From contig CAKSEE010000012.1 in assembly GCA_934446455.1 (NCBI GenBank), positions 1-57,810 on the forward strand: a stretch of 57,810 bases of DNA. The letters run 5' to 3'. The translations under genes and the position numbers were made by a program. This stretch comes from an uncultured Oscillospiraceae bacterium (GTDB lineage: Bacteria; Bacillota; Clostridia; Oscillospirales; Ruminococcaceae). This document shows, piece after piece, positions 16,471 through 25,006 of this stretch (within the stretch, counting starts at the first letter, position 1; the number at the start of each line of letters is the position of its first letter). The notes beneath the pieces are model-generated. The model saw only the letters and a program-made list of their open reading frames with translations. It was not told the origin of the DNA and ran no database searches.

Positions 16471-16501
16471 TTTACAGGTTGCTGAAACGGGGGTGTATAA
16501 T
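16471..16501 (+). promoter_or_regulatory. Probable promoter of the leucine-rich lipoprotein
   Basis: TATAAT at 16496-16501 with TTTACA 19 bases upstream. The -10 is perfect but the spacing is longer than usual. Confidence 0.5.
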
Positions 16502-16543
16502 AAAGAAAAATAACCGGAAGGTGGACCACAGGAGGTACATAAA

Positions 16544-17836
16544 ATGAAGCTATTCAGGAATATCGGCGCGGCGCTCTGCGCAGGCGCCTTGTGCGCGGCG
16601 GCGCTCGGTCTTACCGGCTGCGGGGCGGCAGAGGTAAAGGAAGAGCTGCACGACAGCGAGGGCAGGCTTGTGGGCTACGGCTCTTACAGGAGCGCGGGCG
16701 GCGGCGTGGCGCTTGCGGATTTTGAAACAGTACCGCTTGCGGTGGAAATACCCGCGCAGATAGACGGCGCCGATGTAACCGGCATTGCAAACAACGCGTT
16801 TGCAAACGACAGCGTGCTCAGCGCTGTGGTGCTGCCCGACGCTGCGATGAATATCGGCGACAGGGCGTTCGCAAAGTCCGCGGTAAAGGAGCTTTACGGA
16901 ACGCATGCCGCATTCAGCGCCGAGGCGCTTACGGATTCCGACATAAGGGAGCTGCGCGCGGATTCGCCCGAGGGCGTGTATTTCCTTGAGGGCAGCTTCT
17001 CCGTCGAGGACGACGGAAACGGCGGCGTGCTTGTTTCCGGCTTCACCGCAGACGGCTTTGACGTTGTTGTCCCCGACGCTGCGGACGGCAAAAAGGTAAA
17101 GGCCATAGGCGAAAACGCCTTTATAAGGGAAATGGTGACTGAGGTCGAGATACCCGCCTCCGTCACGGAAATAGGCTCGCATGCGTTTTACGACTGCACG
17201 AAGCTGGATGGGATAAGCGTTCGCGGCAGCGACGCGCAGGCAGGCACGCTTGACCTCGCCAACGTAAAGAGCATAGGCGAGTGGGCGTTCCGCAGCTGCG
17301 GCAGGATAACGGACGCGGCGCTTTCGGACGACCTTAAGAGCATAGCGACGGGCGCCTTTTCTGGCACGTCCCTGACGCAGGTGAGCATACCAAAATCCGT
17401 AACGGAGATAGGCAGCTGCGCATTCAACGGCTGCGGAAAGCTTTCCGCGATAACCGTTGAAGCAGGCAGCAGGAACTTCGCCGACGAGGACGGCGTGCTG
17501 TTCAATAAGAGCAGGTCGGAGATAGTGAGATTCCCCGAGGGCAAGTACGTTGAGGGCAGCTACGAGATACCGCGCTCCGTAAAAACGATAAGCGAGTATG
17601 CGTTCTACGGCAGCGCGCTTTCCGTGGACGTTCCCTCAAGCGTATCCACGGTAGGGCTCAGGGCGTTCGACGGGTGCAGCAGCGTTACGATACCCAAAAC
17701 GCTCCGGGAAGCCTGCGCATACGCCGAGGGGCAGGCTTCCGCGCCGATGTGGTCGGACCCCTCCGTTTACTACAACGGCAAGGAATACAGCGGCAGCGAT
17801 ACCGCGCTTACCTTCCATATCAACGAGCTTGCATAA
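16544..17836 (+). CDS. BspA-like leucine-rich repeat lipoprotein
   Basis: 430 aa. Signal peptide with lipobox LTGC, lipidated Cys26. The body is built of LRR_5 (BspA-type) repeats such as IGENAFIREMVTEVEIPASVTEIGSHAFYDCTKL cut here to its pattern I-x-x-x-AF-x2-C-x3-L; further copies run to about residue 390. Such proteins stand on the outer face of the membrane and often bind host or bacterial surface ligands. AGGAGG eight bases before the ATG. Monocistronic. Which ligand it binds cannot be read. Confidence 0.85.
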   Translation: MKLFRNIGAALCAGALCAAALGLTGCGAAEVKEELHDSEGRLVGYGSYRSAGGGVALADFETVPLAVEIPAQIDGADVTGIANNAFANDSVLSAVVLPDAAMNIGDRAFAKSAVKELYGTHAAFSAEALTDSDIRELRADSPEGVYFLEGSFSVEDDGNGGVLVSGFTADGFDVVVPDAADGKKVKAIGENAFIREMVTEVEIPASVTEIGSHAFYDCTKLDGISVRGSDAQAGTLDLANVKSIGEWAFRSCGRITDAALSDDLKSIATGAFSGTSLTQVSIPKSVTEIGSCAFNGCGKLSAITVEAGSRNFADEDGVLFNKSRSEIVRFPEGKYVEGSYEIPRSVKTISEYAFYGSALSVDVPSSVSTVGLRAFDGCSSVTIPKTLREACAYAEGQASAPMWSDPSVYYNGKEYSGSDTALTFHINELA

Positions 17837-17985
17837 GAATCAGAAAAATGAATAATATTGCGCGCCCTGCATATTCTGCGGGGCGCGTCCTTTGTCCTGT
17901 TAAGGGCGCGAACGCGTATCTGACAAAAAATTCGACTTTTGCTGTTAAAATTCCGTTAAGTTGTGCTTAAAAACGCTGTTATTTG

Positions 17986-18014
17986 TTGACATAAAATCAC
18001 AAAAAGTGTATAAT
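17986..18014 (+). promoter_or_regulatory. Sigma-A promoter
   Basis: Perfect TTGACA (17986-17991) and TATAAT (18009-18014) with a 17-base spacer, 30 bases upstream of the small protein at 18044. Likely very strong. Confidence 0.9.
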
Positions 18015-18043
18015 AAAAATAATAACGACACGGAGGCTATGTC

Positions 18044-18319
18044 ATGACATTCAGCTTGGCATTTGACGGCAGGGAGTATTTCATCTGCGGGGAAGACGCA
18101 TTCGGCGCGATACGGCACAACATGAAATACCTTGAGAAGCTCGCAATTGGCTGCACGATAAAACACTGGCAGGTGATCCCGCAGGGAGAGTGCGCCTATA
18201 TCGTCACGCTTGAGTATTACATGAAGCCCCCGGGGAGAATAAGGCACCTTAAGACAATGCCGCCCGTGCATGTAAAGCAGCTTACGCTTACCGTGGTAGA
18301 CGACATTCATGTTGATTGA
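18044..18319 (+). CDS. Hypothetical small protein
   Basis: 91 aa, soluble, alternating beta pattern (FSLAFDGREYFICGEDA ... AYIVTLEYYM ... KQLTLTVVDDIHVD). No family recognised. GGAGG seven bases before the ATG and a consensus promoter make it a real, probably well expressed gene. Closed by a hairpin shared with the convergent FTR-like gene. Confidence 0.75.
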   Translation: MTFSLAFDGREYFICGEDAFGAIRHNMKYLEKLAIGCTIKHWQVIPQGECAYIVTLEYYMKPPGRIRHLKTMPPVHVKQLTLTVVDDIHVD

Positions 18320-18336
18320 ATCGCCCAACACAATTA

Positions 18337-18362
18337 AGCCCCCTTGTTTTCACAAGGGGGCT
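18337..18362. terminator. Hairpin between convergent genes
   Basis: Perfect ten-base stem AGCCCCCTTG / CAAGGGGGCT with a six-base loop. On the minus side it is preceded by a T-run and CGACAAGCTGAG, the motif repeated at other hairpins in this window. Confidence 0.65.
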
Positions 18363-18398
18363 CAGCTTGTCGAAAAAAAGAGTCGCGTCAGCCTGCGC

Positions 18399-18599
18399 TT
18401 AATCCTTTGACTTGTAATATAGCATACAATGGCAGTAGCCCTCAAAATCGGGGTCGGCTATCTGCCGCCTGAATTCCTCGCAGATACACTTGTTCTCGGG
18501 AGTCCTCGCAAGGCGGCAGGGGCAGTAGCCGCCGGTTTTCTTAAGCCCCTCGCGCACCGCCTTTACTATCTCCTTGTTTTCGTTTTCCCTTACAGCCAT
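18399..18599 (-). CDS. Ferredoxin-thioredoxin reductase catalytic-subunit-like protein
   Basis: 66 aa. Three Cys pairs, C26-P-C28, C38-I-C40 and C56-H-C58, in GGYCPCRL ... CICEEF ... GYCHCMLYY, the pattern of the catalytic beta chain of ferredoxin:thioredoxin reductase, which uses a [4Fe-4S] cluster next to a disulfide to pass ferredoxin electrons to thioredoxin. It is shorter than plant or cyanobacterial chains and the spacing between pairs differs; no variable subunit is present. GGAGG nine bases upstream of the ATG. It follows the khpA terminator, so may be partly read through. Confidence 0.8.
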   Translation of the reverse strand: MAVRENENKEIVKAVREGLKKTGGYCPCRLARTPENKCICEEFRRQIADPDFEGYCHCMLYYKSKD

Positions 18600-18621
18600 A
18601 AAACCACGCCTCCAAAAAAGT

Positions 18622-18641
18622 GCGGCAGCATATTCTGCCGC
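18622..18641 (-). terminator. Terminator after khpA
   Basis: GCGGCAG / CTGCCGC stem with six-base loop, then ACTTTTTTGG on the minus strand. Confidence 0.8.
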
Positions 18642-18656
18642 CGCTCCTCTATGATG

Positions 18657-18893
18657 TCAGTCTATTTCGACGGATATCTTTTCGTCCGCCCTTACTGCGC
18701 CTGCGCGCATTACTGTACGGATAGCCTTGGCAATCCTGCCCTGCTTTCCGATAACGCGGCCCATGTCATCGGGAGCAACGTGCAGGTGATACACGGTAAC
18801 GCCCTCTGCGTCAGGCTCGTCGGCTGTTACCTGTACGGCGCTCTTGTCCTCAACGAGGGCGGAGGCTATGGTTATAAGCAGCTCTTTCATCAT
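18657..18893 (-). CDS. khpA: KH-domain RNA-binding protein KhpA (YlqC)
   Basis: 78 aa, single KH domain with the RNA-binding GxxG loop in RVIGKQGRIAKAI. Family members pair with KhpB (Jag) and affect cell-wall and division gene expression. GGAGG upstream of the ATG. It follows rpsP by about 70 bases, the standard Firmicutes order (ffh, rpsP, ylqC). Confidence 0.93.
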   Translation of the reverse strand: MMKELLITIASALVEDKSAVQVTADEPDAEGVTVYHLHVAPDDMGRVIGKQGRIAKAIRTVMRAGAVRADEKISVEID

Positions 18894-18960
18894 ATATTAT
18901 CCCTCCTTAGGGGTAAGTTACGGTCACGGGCTTGCGCCCGCTTGTGCGGATACCGCAGAA

Positions 18961-19191
18961 TCAGCCCTTGAGCAGTCTCTTTACGGTGTCGGTAGGCTGT
19001 GCGCCCTTCTTTATCCACTCCTCAGCCTTCTCCTTGTCGATGTTTACGACAACGGGATTCTTGGTGGGGTCGTAGTAGCCCAGCTCCTCAATGAAACGCC
19101 CATCTCTGGGGAAACGGGAATCCGCAACAACTACACGGTAGAACGGAGCCTTCTTTGCGCCCATTCTTCTGAGTCTGATCTTTACTGCCAT
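18961..19191 (-). CDS. rpsP: 30S ribosomal protein S16
   Basis: 76 aa. [20 protein letters not shown] and [19 protein letters not shown] are diagnostic of bS16. AAGGAG site. It lies between ffh and khpA as in other Firmicutes, with a small membrane-protein gene inserted between it and ffh; trmD and rimM are not here. Confidence 0.97.
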   Translation of the reverse strand: MAVKIRLRRMGAKKAPFYRVVVADSRFPRDGRFIEELGYYDPTKNPVVVNIDKEKAEEWIKKGAQPTDTVKRLLKG

Positions 19192-19407
19192 TTTATTTTT
19201 CTCCTTTCGCTCTTGATATATTCATGTGTGTTACACAGTGAAATCATATCATTTTGCTCCCTTTCGGGCTGTTGATTATTATTGCTTCCAAAAAATCTTC
19301 CGGGCAAATAGGACAACACCGCCCAATTAACGGCTGTCGTCCTGATTAAATCCCGCGAGGAGTAAATTGGCTGGCAATATACAATGCGGTCTCCCGCAAT
19401 GATTACA

Positions 19408-19623
19408 TTATTCGAGTATATTCAAAGCAACCCCGAGTCCCACAATGATCATAACGATACCGAGAACTATATAGTATATTCTCATGCCCTTTCTGCCAAC
19501 AAGATCGTAGAACCATCGTATGCTGCGCCTTTTCGGAACTATGAACCATTCGCAGTTGCGAATACTCATCAGTATGCTGAAAACTCCTAACAGTATACTT
19601 ACAATTCCAATTAAGATTGCCAT
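19408..19623 (-). CDS. Small two-helix membrane protein (Imm17-like)
   Basis: 71 aa, two membrane helices (about 3-20 and 47-68) with a basic loop PKRRSIRWFYDLVGRKGMR. The second helix with its lead (GRKGMRIYYIVLGIVMIIVGL) recalls small Imm17-type proteins, a family named as immunity proteins, though most members have no known toxin. AGGGAGA lies four bases before the ATG, and the gene begins 12 bases after the ffh stop, so it is probably co-transcribed. An alternative frame starting at 19627 is less protein-like. Confidence 0.6.
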   Translation of the reverse strand: MAILIGIVSILLGVFSILMSIRNCEWFIVPKRRSIRWFYDLVGRKGMRIYYIVLGIVMIIVGLGVALNILE

Positions 19624-19635
19624 ACATTCTCCCTG

Positions 19636-21012
19636 TTACATCGGGAAGCCGCCGGGACCTCCCATGCTGCCCATCTGTTTCATCATGTTCATGGGAATGC
19701 GCATCTTCTTGCCCTTTCCCTTGCCGCCGAAGCCCATCTGCTTCATCATCTTCTGCATCTGCTCAAACTGGCGCAGCAGCTGGTTTACGTCCTCAACGCG
19801 CGTGCCGCTGCCCGCGGCAATGCGGCGCTTTCTCTTCGCGTCGATTATCGAGGGCTTCTCGCGCTCGCGGGGGGTCATTGACGAGATGATAGCCTTTGTG
19901 CGCGGCATTTTCTTTTCGTCGATGTCCTCTTCCCTCACCTTGCCCGAAACGCCCGGGAGCATATTGATAATGGAGTGAATGCTGCCCATTTTCTCAATCT
20001 GCTCAAACTGCGCGTAAAGGTCGTTGAGGTCGAACCTGTTTTCCTGCATTTTCTGCATGGCTTTCGCCGCAGCCTTTTCGTCAATGGCTGTCTTTGCCTT
20101 GTCGATAAGCGTCAGCACGTCGCCCATGCCTAAAATGCGGCTCGCCATTCTGTCGGGGTAGAACGGCTCGATATCGTCGAGCTTTTCGCCTATACCCGCA
20201 AACTTTATCGGCTTTCCCGTTATCGCAAGCACGGTGAGCGCCGCGCCGCCTCTCGTATCGCCGTCGAGCTTTGTAAGGATAACGCCCGTGATGTCAAGCG
20301 CGCCGTTGAAGCTCTCAGCAACATTCACCGCGTCCTGTCCGAGCATGGAATCCACAACGAGAAGTATCTCGTTGGGGCTTGTTTCGCGCTTGATGTTCTT
20401 AAGCTCCTCCATCAGCTGCTCGTCTATATGCAGACGACCCGCCGTATCGAGCAGCACAACGTCGAAGCCGTTGTCGCGCGCGTACTTTATGCCCTCTTTC
20501 GCAATCTTCACAGGGTCGCCCTGACCCATCTCAAAAACGTGCGCGCCCGCCTTTTCGCCTACCACCTTAAGCTGCTCTATCGCAGCGGGACGGTAAACGT
20601 CGCACGCCACAAGCAGCGGGCGGCGGTTCTGCCCGATAAGGTGCTTGGCAAGCTTCGCGCAGTGCGTGGTCTTACCTGCGCCCTGCAAACCGCACATCAT
20701 GATAACGCACGGCGGCTTTGACGGGAAATCGAGCTTTGCGGTGGTGTTGCCCATAAGCGCTATAAGCTCGGAGTGCACTATATCTATTACCTGCTGCGCG
20801 GGAGTAAGGCTTTCCATTACCTTCTCGCCCACAGCCTTTTCGCTGACCCTGTTTACAAAGTCCTTTGCGACCTTGTAGTTTACATCGGCGTCCAGCAGCG
20901 CCATGCGCACCTCGCGCATCGCGTCCTTAATGTCCTTTTCGCTGAGCTTTCCGTGACCCTTAAGCTTGCTGAAAACCCCGCTCAGCTTTGAGGAAAGACC
21001 CTCGAATGCCAT
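19636..21012 (-). CDS. ffh: Signal recognition particle protein Ffh (SRP54)
   Basis: 458 aa. NG domain with P-loop GLQGAGKTTHCAKLA, DTAGR, TKLDGD; C-terminal M domain rich in Met (MQKMMKQMGFGGKGKG ... MNMMKQMG) for signal-sequence and SRP RNA binding. It targets nascent membrane proteins with FtsY. It follows ylxM by about 25 bases. Full family length. Confidence 0.97.
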   Translation of the reverse strand: MAFEGLSSKLSGVFSKLKGHGKLSEKDIKDAMREVRMALLDADVNYKVAKDFVNRVSEKAVGEKVMESLTPAQQVIDIVHSELIALMGNTTAKLDFPSKPPCVIMMCGLQGAGKTTHCAKLAKHLIGQNRRPLLVACDVYRPAAIEQLKVVGEKAGAHVFEMGQGDPVKIAKEGIKYARDNGFDVVLLDTAGRLHIDEQLMEELKNIKRETSPNEILLVVDSMLGQDAVNVAESFNGALDITGVILTKLDGDTRGGAALTVLAITGKPIKFAGIGEKLDDIEPFYPDRMASRILGMGDVLTLIDKAKTAIDEKAAAKAMQKMQENRFDLNDLYAQFEQIEKMGSIHSIINMLPGVSGKVREEDIDEKKMPRTKAIISSMTPREREKPSIIDAKRKRRIAAGSGTRVEDVNQLLRQFEQMQKMMKQMGFGGKGKGKKMRIPMNMMKQMGSMGGPGGFPM

Positions 21013-21037
21013 TGTGACGCCTCCTTACATAAATCTG

Positions 21038-21388
21038 CTACAGCTCGCTTTCCATGCCGCGCAGCAGCGCGGAAAGCTCCCCGAGCCGCCTGCTGCCTCC
21101 GCACTCCTCCGAAAGCGCCGCGCACAGCTGCTTCGCCTCTCCAAGCTGCGCGGACAGCCGCTTCAGCCTTTTTGCAAAGCCGAGCGCCTGCTCAAGCTCC
21201 GTCAGCCGCTGCTCGCCCTTTTTCATGGAGTTCGATACGCTCTGCCGTGTAACGCCGCCCATTTCCTCGGCTATCTCCGAAAGGGAAAGGTCTGCGTTGC
21301 AGCGCATATCCAGCACCTCGCGCTGGGTCTTTGAAAGCAGCTCGCCGTATATGTCAAGCAATAAAACAAAATCCGTAACGCTTTCCAT
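21038..21388 (-). CDS. ylxM: YlxM-family helix-turn-helix protein
   Basis: 116 aa. DIYGELLSKTQREVLDMRCNADLSLSEIAEEMG, here a sigma-factor-region-4-like helix-turn-helix, is the YlxM signature; the C-terminal half is coiled. YlxM is thought to modulate the SRP. It is the first gene of the ylxM-ffh operon. Confidence 0.9.
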   Translation of the reverse strand: MESVTDFVLLLDIYGELLSKTQREVLDMRCNADLSLSEIAEEMGGVTRQSVSNSMKKGEQRLTELEQALGFAKRLKRLSAQLGEAKQLCAALSEECGGSRRLGELSALLRGMESEL

Positions 21389-21440
21389 AAAACCGCCTTT
21401 TCTGCGGTGTAAATCAAAAACGATTTACAGCAACGTTTGT

Positions 21441-21469
21441 ATTATACCATACTCGCCGCGTTTTGTCAA
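21441..21469 (-). promoter_or_regulatory. Sigma-A promoter of the ylxM-ffh operon
   Basis: Perfect TTGACA (21469-21464) and TATAAT (21446-21441), 17-base spacer, about 50 bases upstream of ylxM. Confidence 0.9.
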
Positions 21470-21538
21470 GGGGGCGCGCGTTTTTTTTTGCAGCACGTGC
21501 AAAAATCCGCACATACTGCCAAAACACGGGCGAAAAAA

Positions 21539-21589
21539 AGGGGTCGTATCGCGATTACCACACTCTGCGGTGCTCGTGATACGACCCCT
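21539..21589 (-). terminator. Strong terminator of the candidate RNA unit
   Basis: Twelve-base perfect stem AGGGGTCGTATC / GATACGACCCCT with a 27-base inner region, followed on the minus strand by an unbroken T-run and CGCCC. It closes a transcript coming from about 22038. Confidence 0.85.
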
Positions 21590-22038
21590 CTCAATGAGAA
21601 AGAGTCAAAATTATAATTTATCTGTCTTTCGCCATAGGCTGTAACGCACCAAATCAGTCGGTTTACCCAGCCGACGCGGTGTGCCTGACGGAATCTCTCC
21701 GCGCGGAATACCGCCCCGCCCTGCGCTAGAAACCGATTCTACGCGTCAGAACTTGCGCTTTTGCGCAAAATGTGCTTTCCGCCGCTCGTGCGACCATGGG
21801 TGCAGATGTCTTTCGCCCCGCGCCATGACCTTGTCCGCGGGACTTTGCGGCAAGAGTGTGATAGCTGAAAACAAACGGGAGCGAAGCGCCGCCCGATATT
21901 TCCATAAGCGCTGAAAAAGCCAAATGTCCCCATTATCTCCGTGCGGAAGAAAACGGTCTGAAAAGCCCTCCGCCCCGCCTTGTATCCGCAGCATTCCCGA
22001 TAATGCGCCTTTACTCGGCTTAAGCGTCCGCCTTTTCA
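21590..22038 (-). ncRNA. Candidate structured non-coding RNA (about 500 nt)
   Basis: Between a consensus promoter and a strong terminator lies a GC-rich stretch with no frame that has a ribosome site; the longest minus-strand frame (21746-22039) would start on the first transcribed base. Local hairpins include TTGCGC-AAAA-GCGCAA (21767-21752) and GTCGG / CCGAC around 21675-21657, and GGCGAAAGACA occurs twice, near 21818 and 21633. I compared it by eye with RNase P, tmRNA, SRP and 6S RNA: none of the conserved blocks I know is present. It could instead be a decayed gene; short frames overlap in several phases, which is common in structural RNA genes. Confidence 0.5.
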
Positions 22039-22044
22039 TCTTAT

Positions 22045-22073
22045 ATTTTAACCGATTTTACTCGCCTTGTCAA
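22045..22073 (-). promoter_or_regulatory. Sigma-A promoter of the candidate RNA
   Basis: TTGACA (22073-22068), 17-base spacer, TAAAAT (22050-22045), in the gap downstream of the P-type ATPase gene. Confidence 0.8.
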
Positions 22074-22189
22074 GTGCTTTTTCTTGGTTTTGGGCGAGTT
22101 TTGCGGATTTTTCGCGCTATTTGACAAAAATCCGCCCCGACTGAAAAATCGGAGCGGATTGTATGCCGTTGAATTGCCGCGACCCGCGC

Positions 22190-24079
22190 TTATGAGCGCA
22201 TTGCGCGCATGGCGTTGATTATCGCAATAACCGATACGCCCACGTCCGCGAATACCGCCGCCCACATATTGGAGATGTTGAACACCGCCAGAATAAGCAC
22301 AGCCGCCTTTACGCCGAGCGCGAACACTATGTTCTCCGTTACTATCCTGTGCGTTTTGCGCGCTATCCTTATCGCCGCGGGAACGTTCGAGATATTGTCG
22401 TTCATAAGCACGATATCCGCGGCTTCTATGGCGGCGTCGCTGCCAAGGCCGCCCATTGCAATGCCTACGTCCGCGCGCGCAAGTGAGGGCGCGTCGTTCA
22501 TGCCGTCGCCGACGAACACAAGCGTGCTCTTTTCGGGCTTCGCCTTGTAAAGCTCCTCGACAAGCGCCACCTTGCCGTCGGGCAGAAGCTCGGTGTGCAC
22601 CTCGTCTATGCCGAGCTGCGCCGCTACCGCCTCGCCCGCCGCCTTTCTGTCGCCCGTAAGCATCACAGTCTTTGCAGCGCAGAGCCGCTTTATATCGGCG
22701 AGAGCTTCTCCCGCGCCGTCCTTTACCGTGTCGCTTATCACGATATAGCCAAGGTATTTGCCGCCGCGCGCACAGTGTACGGCCGTTCCCATACCGGAAA
22801 CCTCGCCTGCCGCCGCGCCCGCGCGCTCCATAAGCCTTAAGCTGCCCGCGTATACGTCCTCGCCGTTGACGCTCGCCTTAACGCCAAAGCCCGCAAGCTC
22901 CTGCGAATCCTGCGCCTGCGGGATATCGCCCGCTTTCTGCGCCGCGTTTACTATCGAAACGGCTATAGGGTGGTTGGAGAAGCGCTCCGCCGCAGCGCAC
23001 AGGCTCAGAAGCTCCTCGCTTTCCACGCGGTCTGCGGGGTGAACCTCTGTCACCGAAAAGCTGCCCTTTGTAAGAGTACCCGTCTTGTCAAACACGAACG
23101 TCTGCGCTCGGTTAAGCGCCTCGAGATAGTTCGCGCCCTTTACCATAACGCCTCGCCTTGAAGCGCCGCCTATACCGCCGAAATAGGACAGCGGCACGGA
23201 AATTACGAGCGCGCACGGACACGAAACTACAAGGAACGTAAGCGCCTGATATATCCACTTCTTCCACACCTCGCCGCCGACCCATGCGCCGCCCGTAAGC
23301 GACGTGAACAGCGGGGGCACTACCGCCAGAAGCACAGCGCCGATAACGACAATGGGCGTGTACCAGCGGGCAAATTTCGTGATGAAGTTCTCCGCCTGCG
23401 CCTTGTTTTCGCTCGAATTCTCGACAAGCTCGAGTATGCGGGACACGGTGGAATCCGAATACGGGCGGCTTACGCGCACCTTTATAAGCCCCGTGGTGTT
23501 AATGCAGCCGCTTATGACCTCGTCGCCCTCGCCGACCTCGCGCAGGGCGCTCTCGCCCGTAAGCGCCGCGGTGTTAAGCCCGCTTGCGCCGAAGATGACC
23601 GTGCCGTCAAGCGGAACGCGCTCGCCGGGCTTGATTACAATCGTTTCGCCGACGGCTACGTCCTCGGGGGATACCTCGGAAATCTCGCCGCCGCGCTCGA
23701 CGTTTGCGTACTCGGGGTTTATGTCCATCATGTCAGAAATGGACTTGCGGGACTTGCCCACCGCGACCGCCTGGAACAGCTCGCCGACCTGATAGAATAT
23801 CATTACGGCAACGCCCTCTTTATAGTCGCCCACAGCCATTGCGCCTATGGAAGCCAGCGCCATGAGAAAGTTCTCGTCGAACACCTGCCCGTGGGCTATG
23901 TTGCGCACGGCCTTCCACAGAATATCCCAGCCAACGGTAAAATACGCCGCCAGGAATACTCCCAGCCGCACGAACCAGAGTACGTTCAGCTCTTCCTGCT
24001 CGGGAATAAAAAAGCCTGCGGCGAAAATAACGCCCGCTATGATAAGCCGCACGAGCATTTTCCTGTTCTTTCTGCTCAT
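22190..24079 (-). CDS. Zinc/cadmium-type P1B-ATPase
   Basis: 629 aa. TM6 metal site SCPCALVIS, phosphorylation site DKTGTLT, HP locus SNHPIAVSIV, and GDGMNDAPSLARAD hinge. The Lys in LGVKAAVL and DVG in the last helix (FADVGVSV) fit the P1B-2 group that exports Zn, Cd or Pb. No N-terminal metal-binding domain is attached; that domain is encoded by the gene just upstream. Last gene of an ArsR-led operon, so likely induced by excess metal. Gap to the HMA gene is about 30 bases. Confidence 0.92.
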   Translation of the reverse strand: MSRKNRKMLVRLIIAGVIFAAGFFIPEQEELNVLWFVRLGVFLAAYFTVGWDILWKAVRNIAHGQVFDENFLMALASIGAMAVGDYKEGVAVMIFYQVGELFQAVAVGKSRKSISDMMDINPEYANVERGGEISEVSPEDVAVGETIVIKPGERVPLDGTVIFGASGLNTAALTGESALREVGEGDEVISGCINTTGLIKVRVSRPYSDSTVSRILELVENSSENKAQAENFITKFARWYTPIVVIGAVLLAVVPPLFTSLTGGAWVGGEVWKKWIYQALTFLVVSCPCALVISVPLSYFGGIGGASRRGVMVKGANYLEALNRAQTFVFDKTGTLTKGSFSVTEVHPADRVESEELLSLCAAAERFSNHPIAVSIVNAAQKAGDIPQAQDSQELAGFGVKASVNGEDVYAGSLRLMERAGAAAGEVSGMGTAVHCARGGKYLGYIVISDTVKDGAGEALADIKRLCAAKTVMLTGDRKAAGEAVAAQLGIDEVHTELLPDGKVALVEELYKAKPEKSTLVFVGDGMNDAPSLARADVGIAMGGLGSDAAIEAADIVLMNDNISNVPAAIRIARKTHRIVTENIVFALGVKAAVLILAVFNISNMWAAVFADVGVSVIAIINAMRAMRS

Positions 24080-24108
24080 AGCACTTCCTCCTTAAGAAAA
24101 CCGCCCGA

Positions 24109-24330
24109 TTACTTTACTGCTATCTCGCAGTCAGGCTCAACCTTCTTACATACCGCAACAGCCTTTTTCAGCACGTCCTCAAATACGGCGTCGTCCGCCT
24201 CAAGGGTGAGCTTCTGCTGCATAAAGGATACGGAAGCCGACGTAACGCCGTCTATCTTCTTTATCGCGTCCTCCATCTTTGCAGCGCAATTTGCGCAGTC
24301 AAGGTCAATAAGCTTGAATGTCTTTTTCAT
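24109..24330 (-). CDS. Heavy-metal-associated (HMA) domain protein
   Basis: 73 aa, ferredoxin-like HMA fold. Metal motif LDCANCAAKM with Cys pair (CxxC), then VTSASVSFMQQKLTLEA. It carries Cu(I), Zn or Cd in known members. Here it is probably the cytosolic metal-binding partner of the following P-type ATPase, which lacks its own copy. Good ribosome site (AAAGGA). Confidence 0.9.
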   Translation of the reverse strand: MKKTFKLIDLDCANCAAKMEDAIKKIDGVTSASVSFMQQKLTLEADDAVFEDVLKKAVAVCKKVEPDCEIAVK

Positions 24331-24388
24331 GGTTTTGTTGTCCTTTCAATGTGTTGTATTTTTCGGGAAGGTCCCGAGCCTTGCATAA

Positions 24389-24994
24389 TCAGAGCGGCTT
24401 TTTTATAACCGCAAACGCGCAGGGAATCATACCCCTTATGAGCTTCATCTTTACCTCGCCGCAGTCCATTCCCGTGAGAAGCTCCTTATACTGCGCGGGC
24501 GTCCAGCTGTACGCGTGGTTAAAGCCCATGAGGCTGTATATCTTAAGCAGAATGCCGTTCTGCTTTCCGAGCGTCATAAACGTCGGCAGCAGCACCCGCC
24601 CGCCCTTTTTGGTAACGCGCATAAGCTCGCGCACCGCGCCCTCGGGGTTTTCCAGCAGGTGGAGAATGTTGCCCGCAATCGTCACGTCGTAGGTTTCATC
24701 CGCGTCCTTAAGGTCGAAGATGTTGCGCTTTTCAAACGTTATATTGTCGAAGCCGCGCGCCGCCGCCTTTCTGCGGGCGTTCGCCAGCATTCTGAGCGAC
24801 AGGTCCGTACAGACAACGCTCTGCGCGCGCTCTGCCGCAGCAAGGGAAAGCTCCCCCGTACCCGCCGCGCAGTCGAGAACCGCCGCGCCGCGCGGTATAA
24901 GCCTGCGCACAGTGTCCGTCATCTCGCGGTAAACCCTGCCGTTAAAGCTCTCCGAAATGTCGTAAAAGTCCGAAATTCTGTCCCAGAAATCCAT
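24389..24994 (-). CDS. Class I SAM-dependent methyltransferase
   Basis: 201 aa. SAM site AVLDCAAGTGELSLAAAER, then TDLS and an ADETYDVTIAGNILHLL acceptor loop; UbiE-like layout. It lies 12 bases after arsR and ahead of the HMA gene in the efflux operon. Similar enzymes travel with arsR/cadA genes in Clostridia, but the substrate is not known; ArsM-type Cys residues for arsenite are not evident. Confidence 0.85.
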   Translation of the reverse strand: MDFWDRISDFYDISESFNGRVYREMTDTVRRLIPRGAAVLDCAAGTGELSLAAAERAQSVVCTDLSLRMLANARRKAAARGFDNITFEKRNIFDLKDADETYDVTIAGNILHLLENPEGAVRELMRVTKKGGRVLLPTFMTLGKQNGILLKIYSLMGFNHAYSWTPAQYKELLTGMDCGEVKMKLIRGMIPCAFAVIKKPL

Positions 24995-25006
24995 GTCGTG
25001 CCCTCC

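Noticed and set aside
16550..17182. Minus-strand frame inside the leucine-rich lipoprotein gene
   Set aside because: Shadow of the repeat-rich plus-strand gene, which has a signal peptide, lipobox and strong ribosome site.
19403..19627. Alternative 74-codon frame at the small membrane gene after ffh
   Set aside because: The overlapping 71-codon frame has two clear membrane helices; this one has no protein pattern.
21590..22038. Calling the candidate RNA RNase P, tmRNA, SRP or 6S RNA
   Set aside because: None of the conserved blocks of those RNAs is visible on either strand, so no class name was given.
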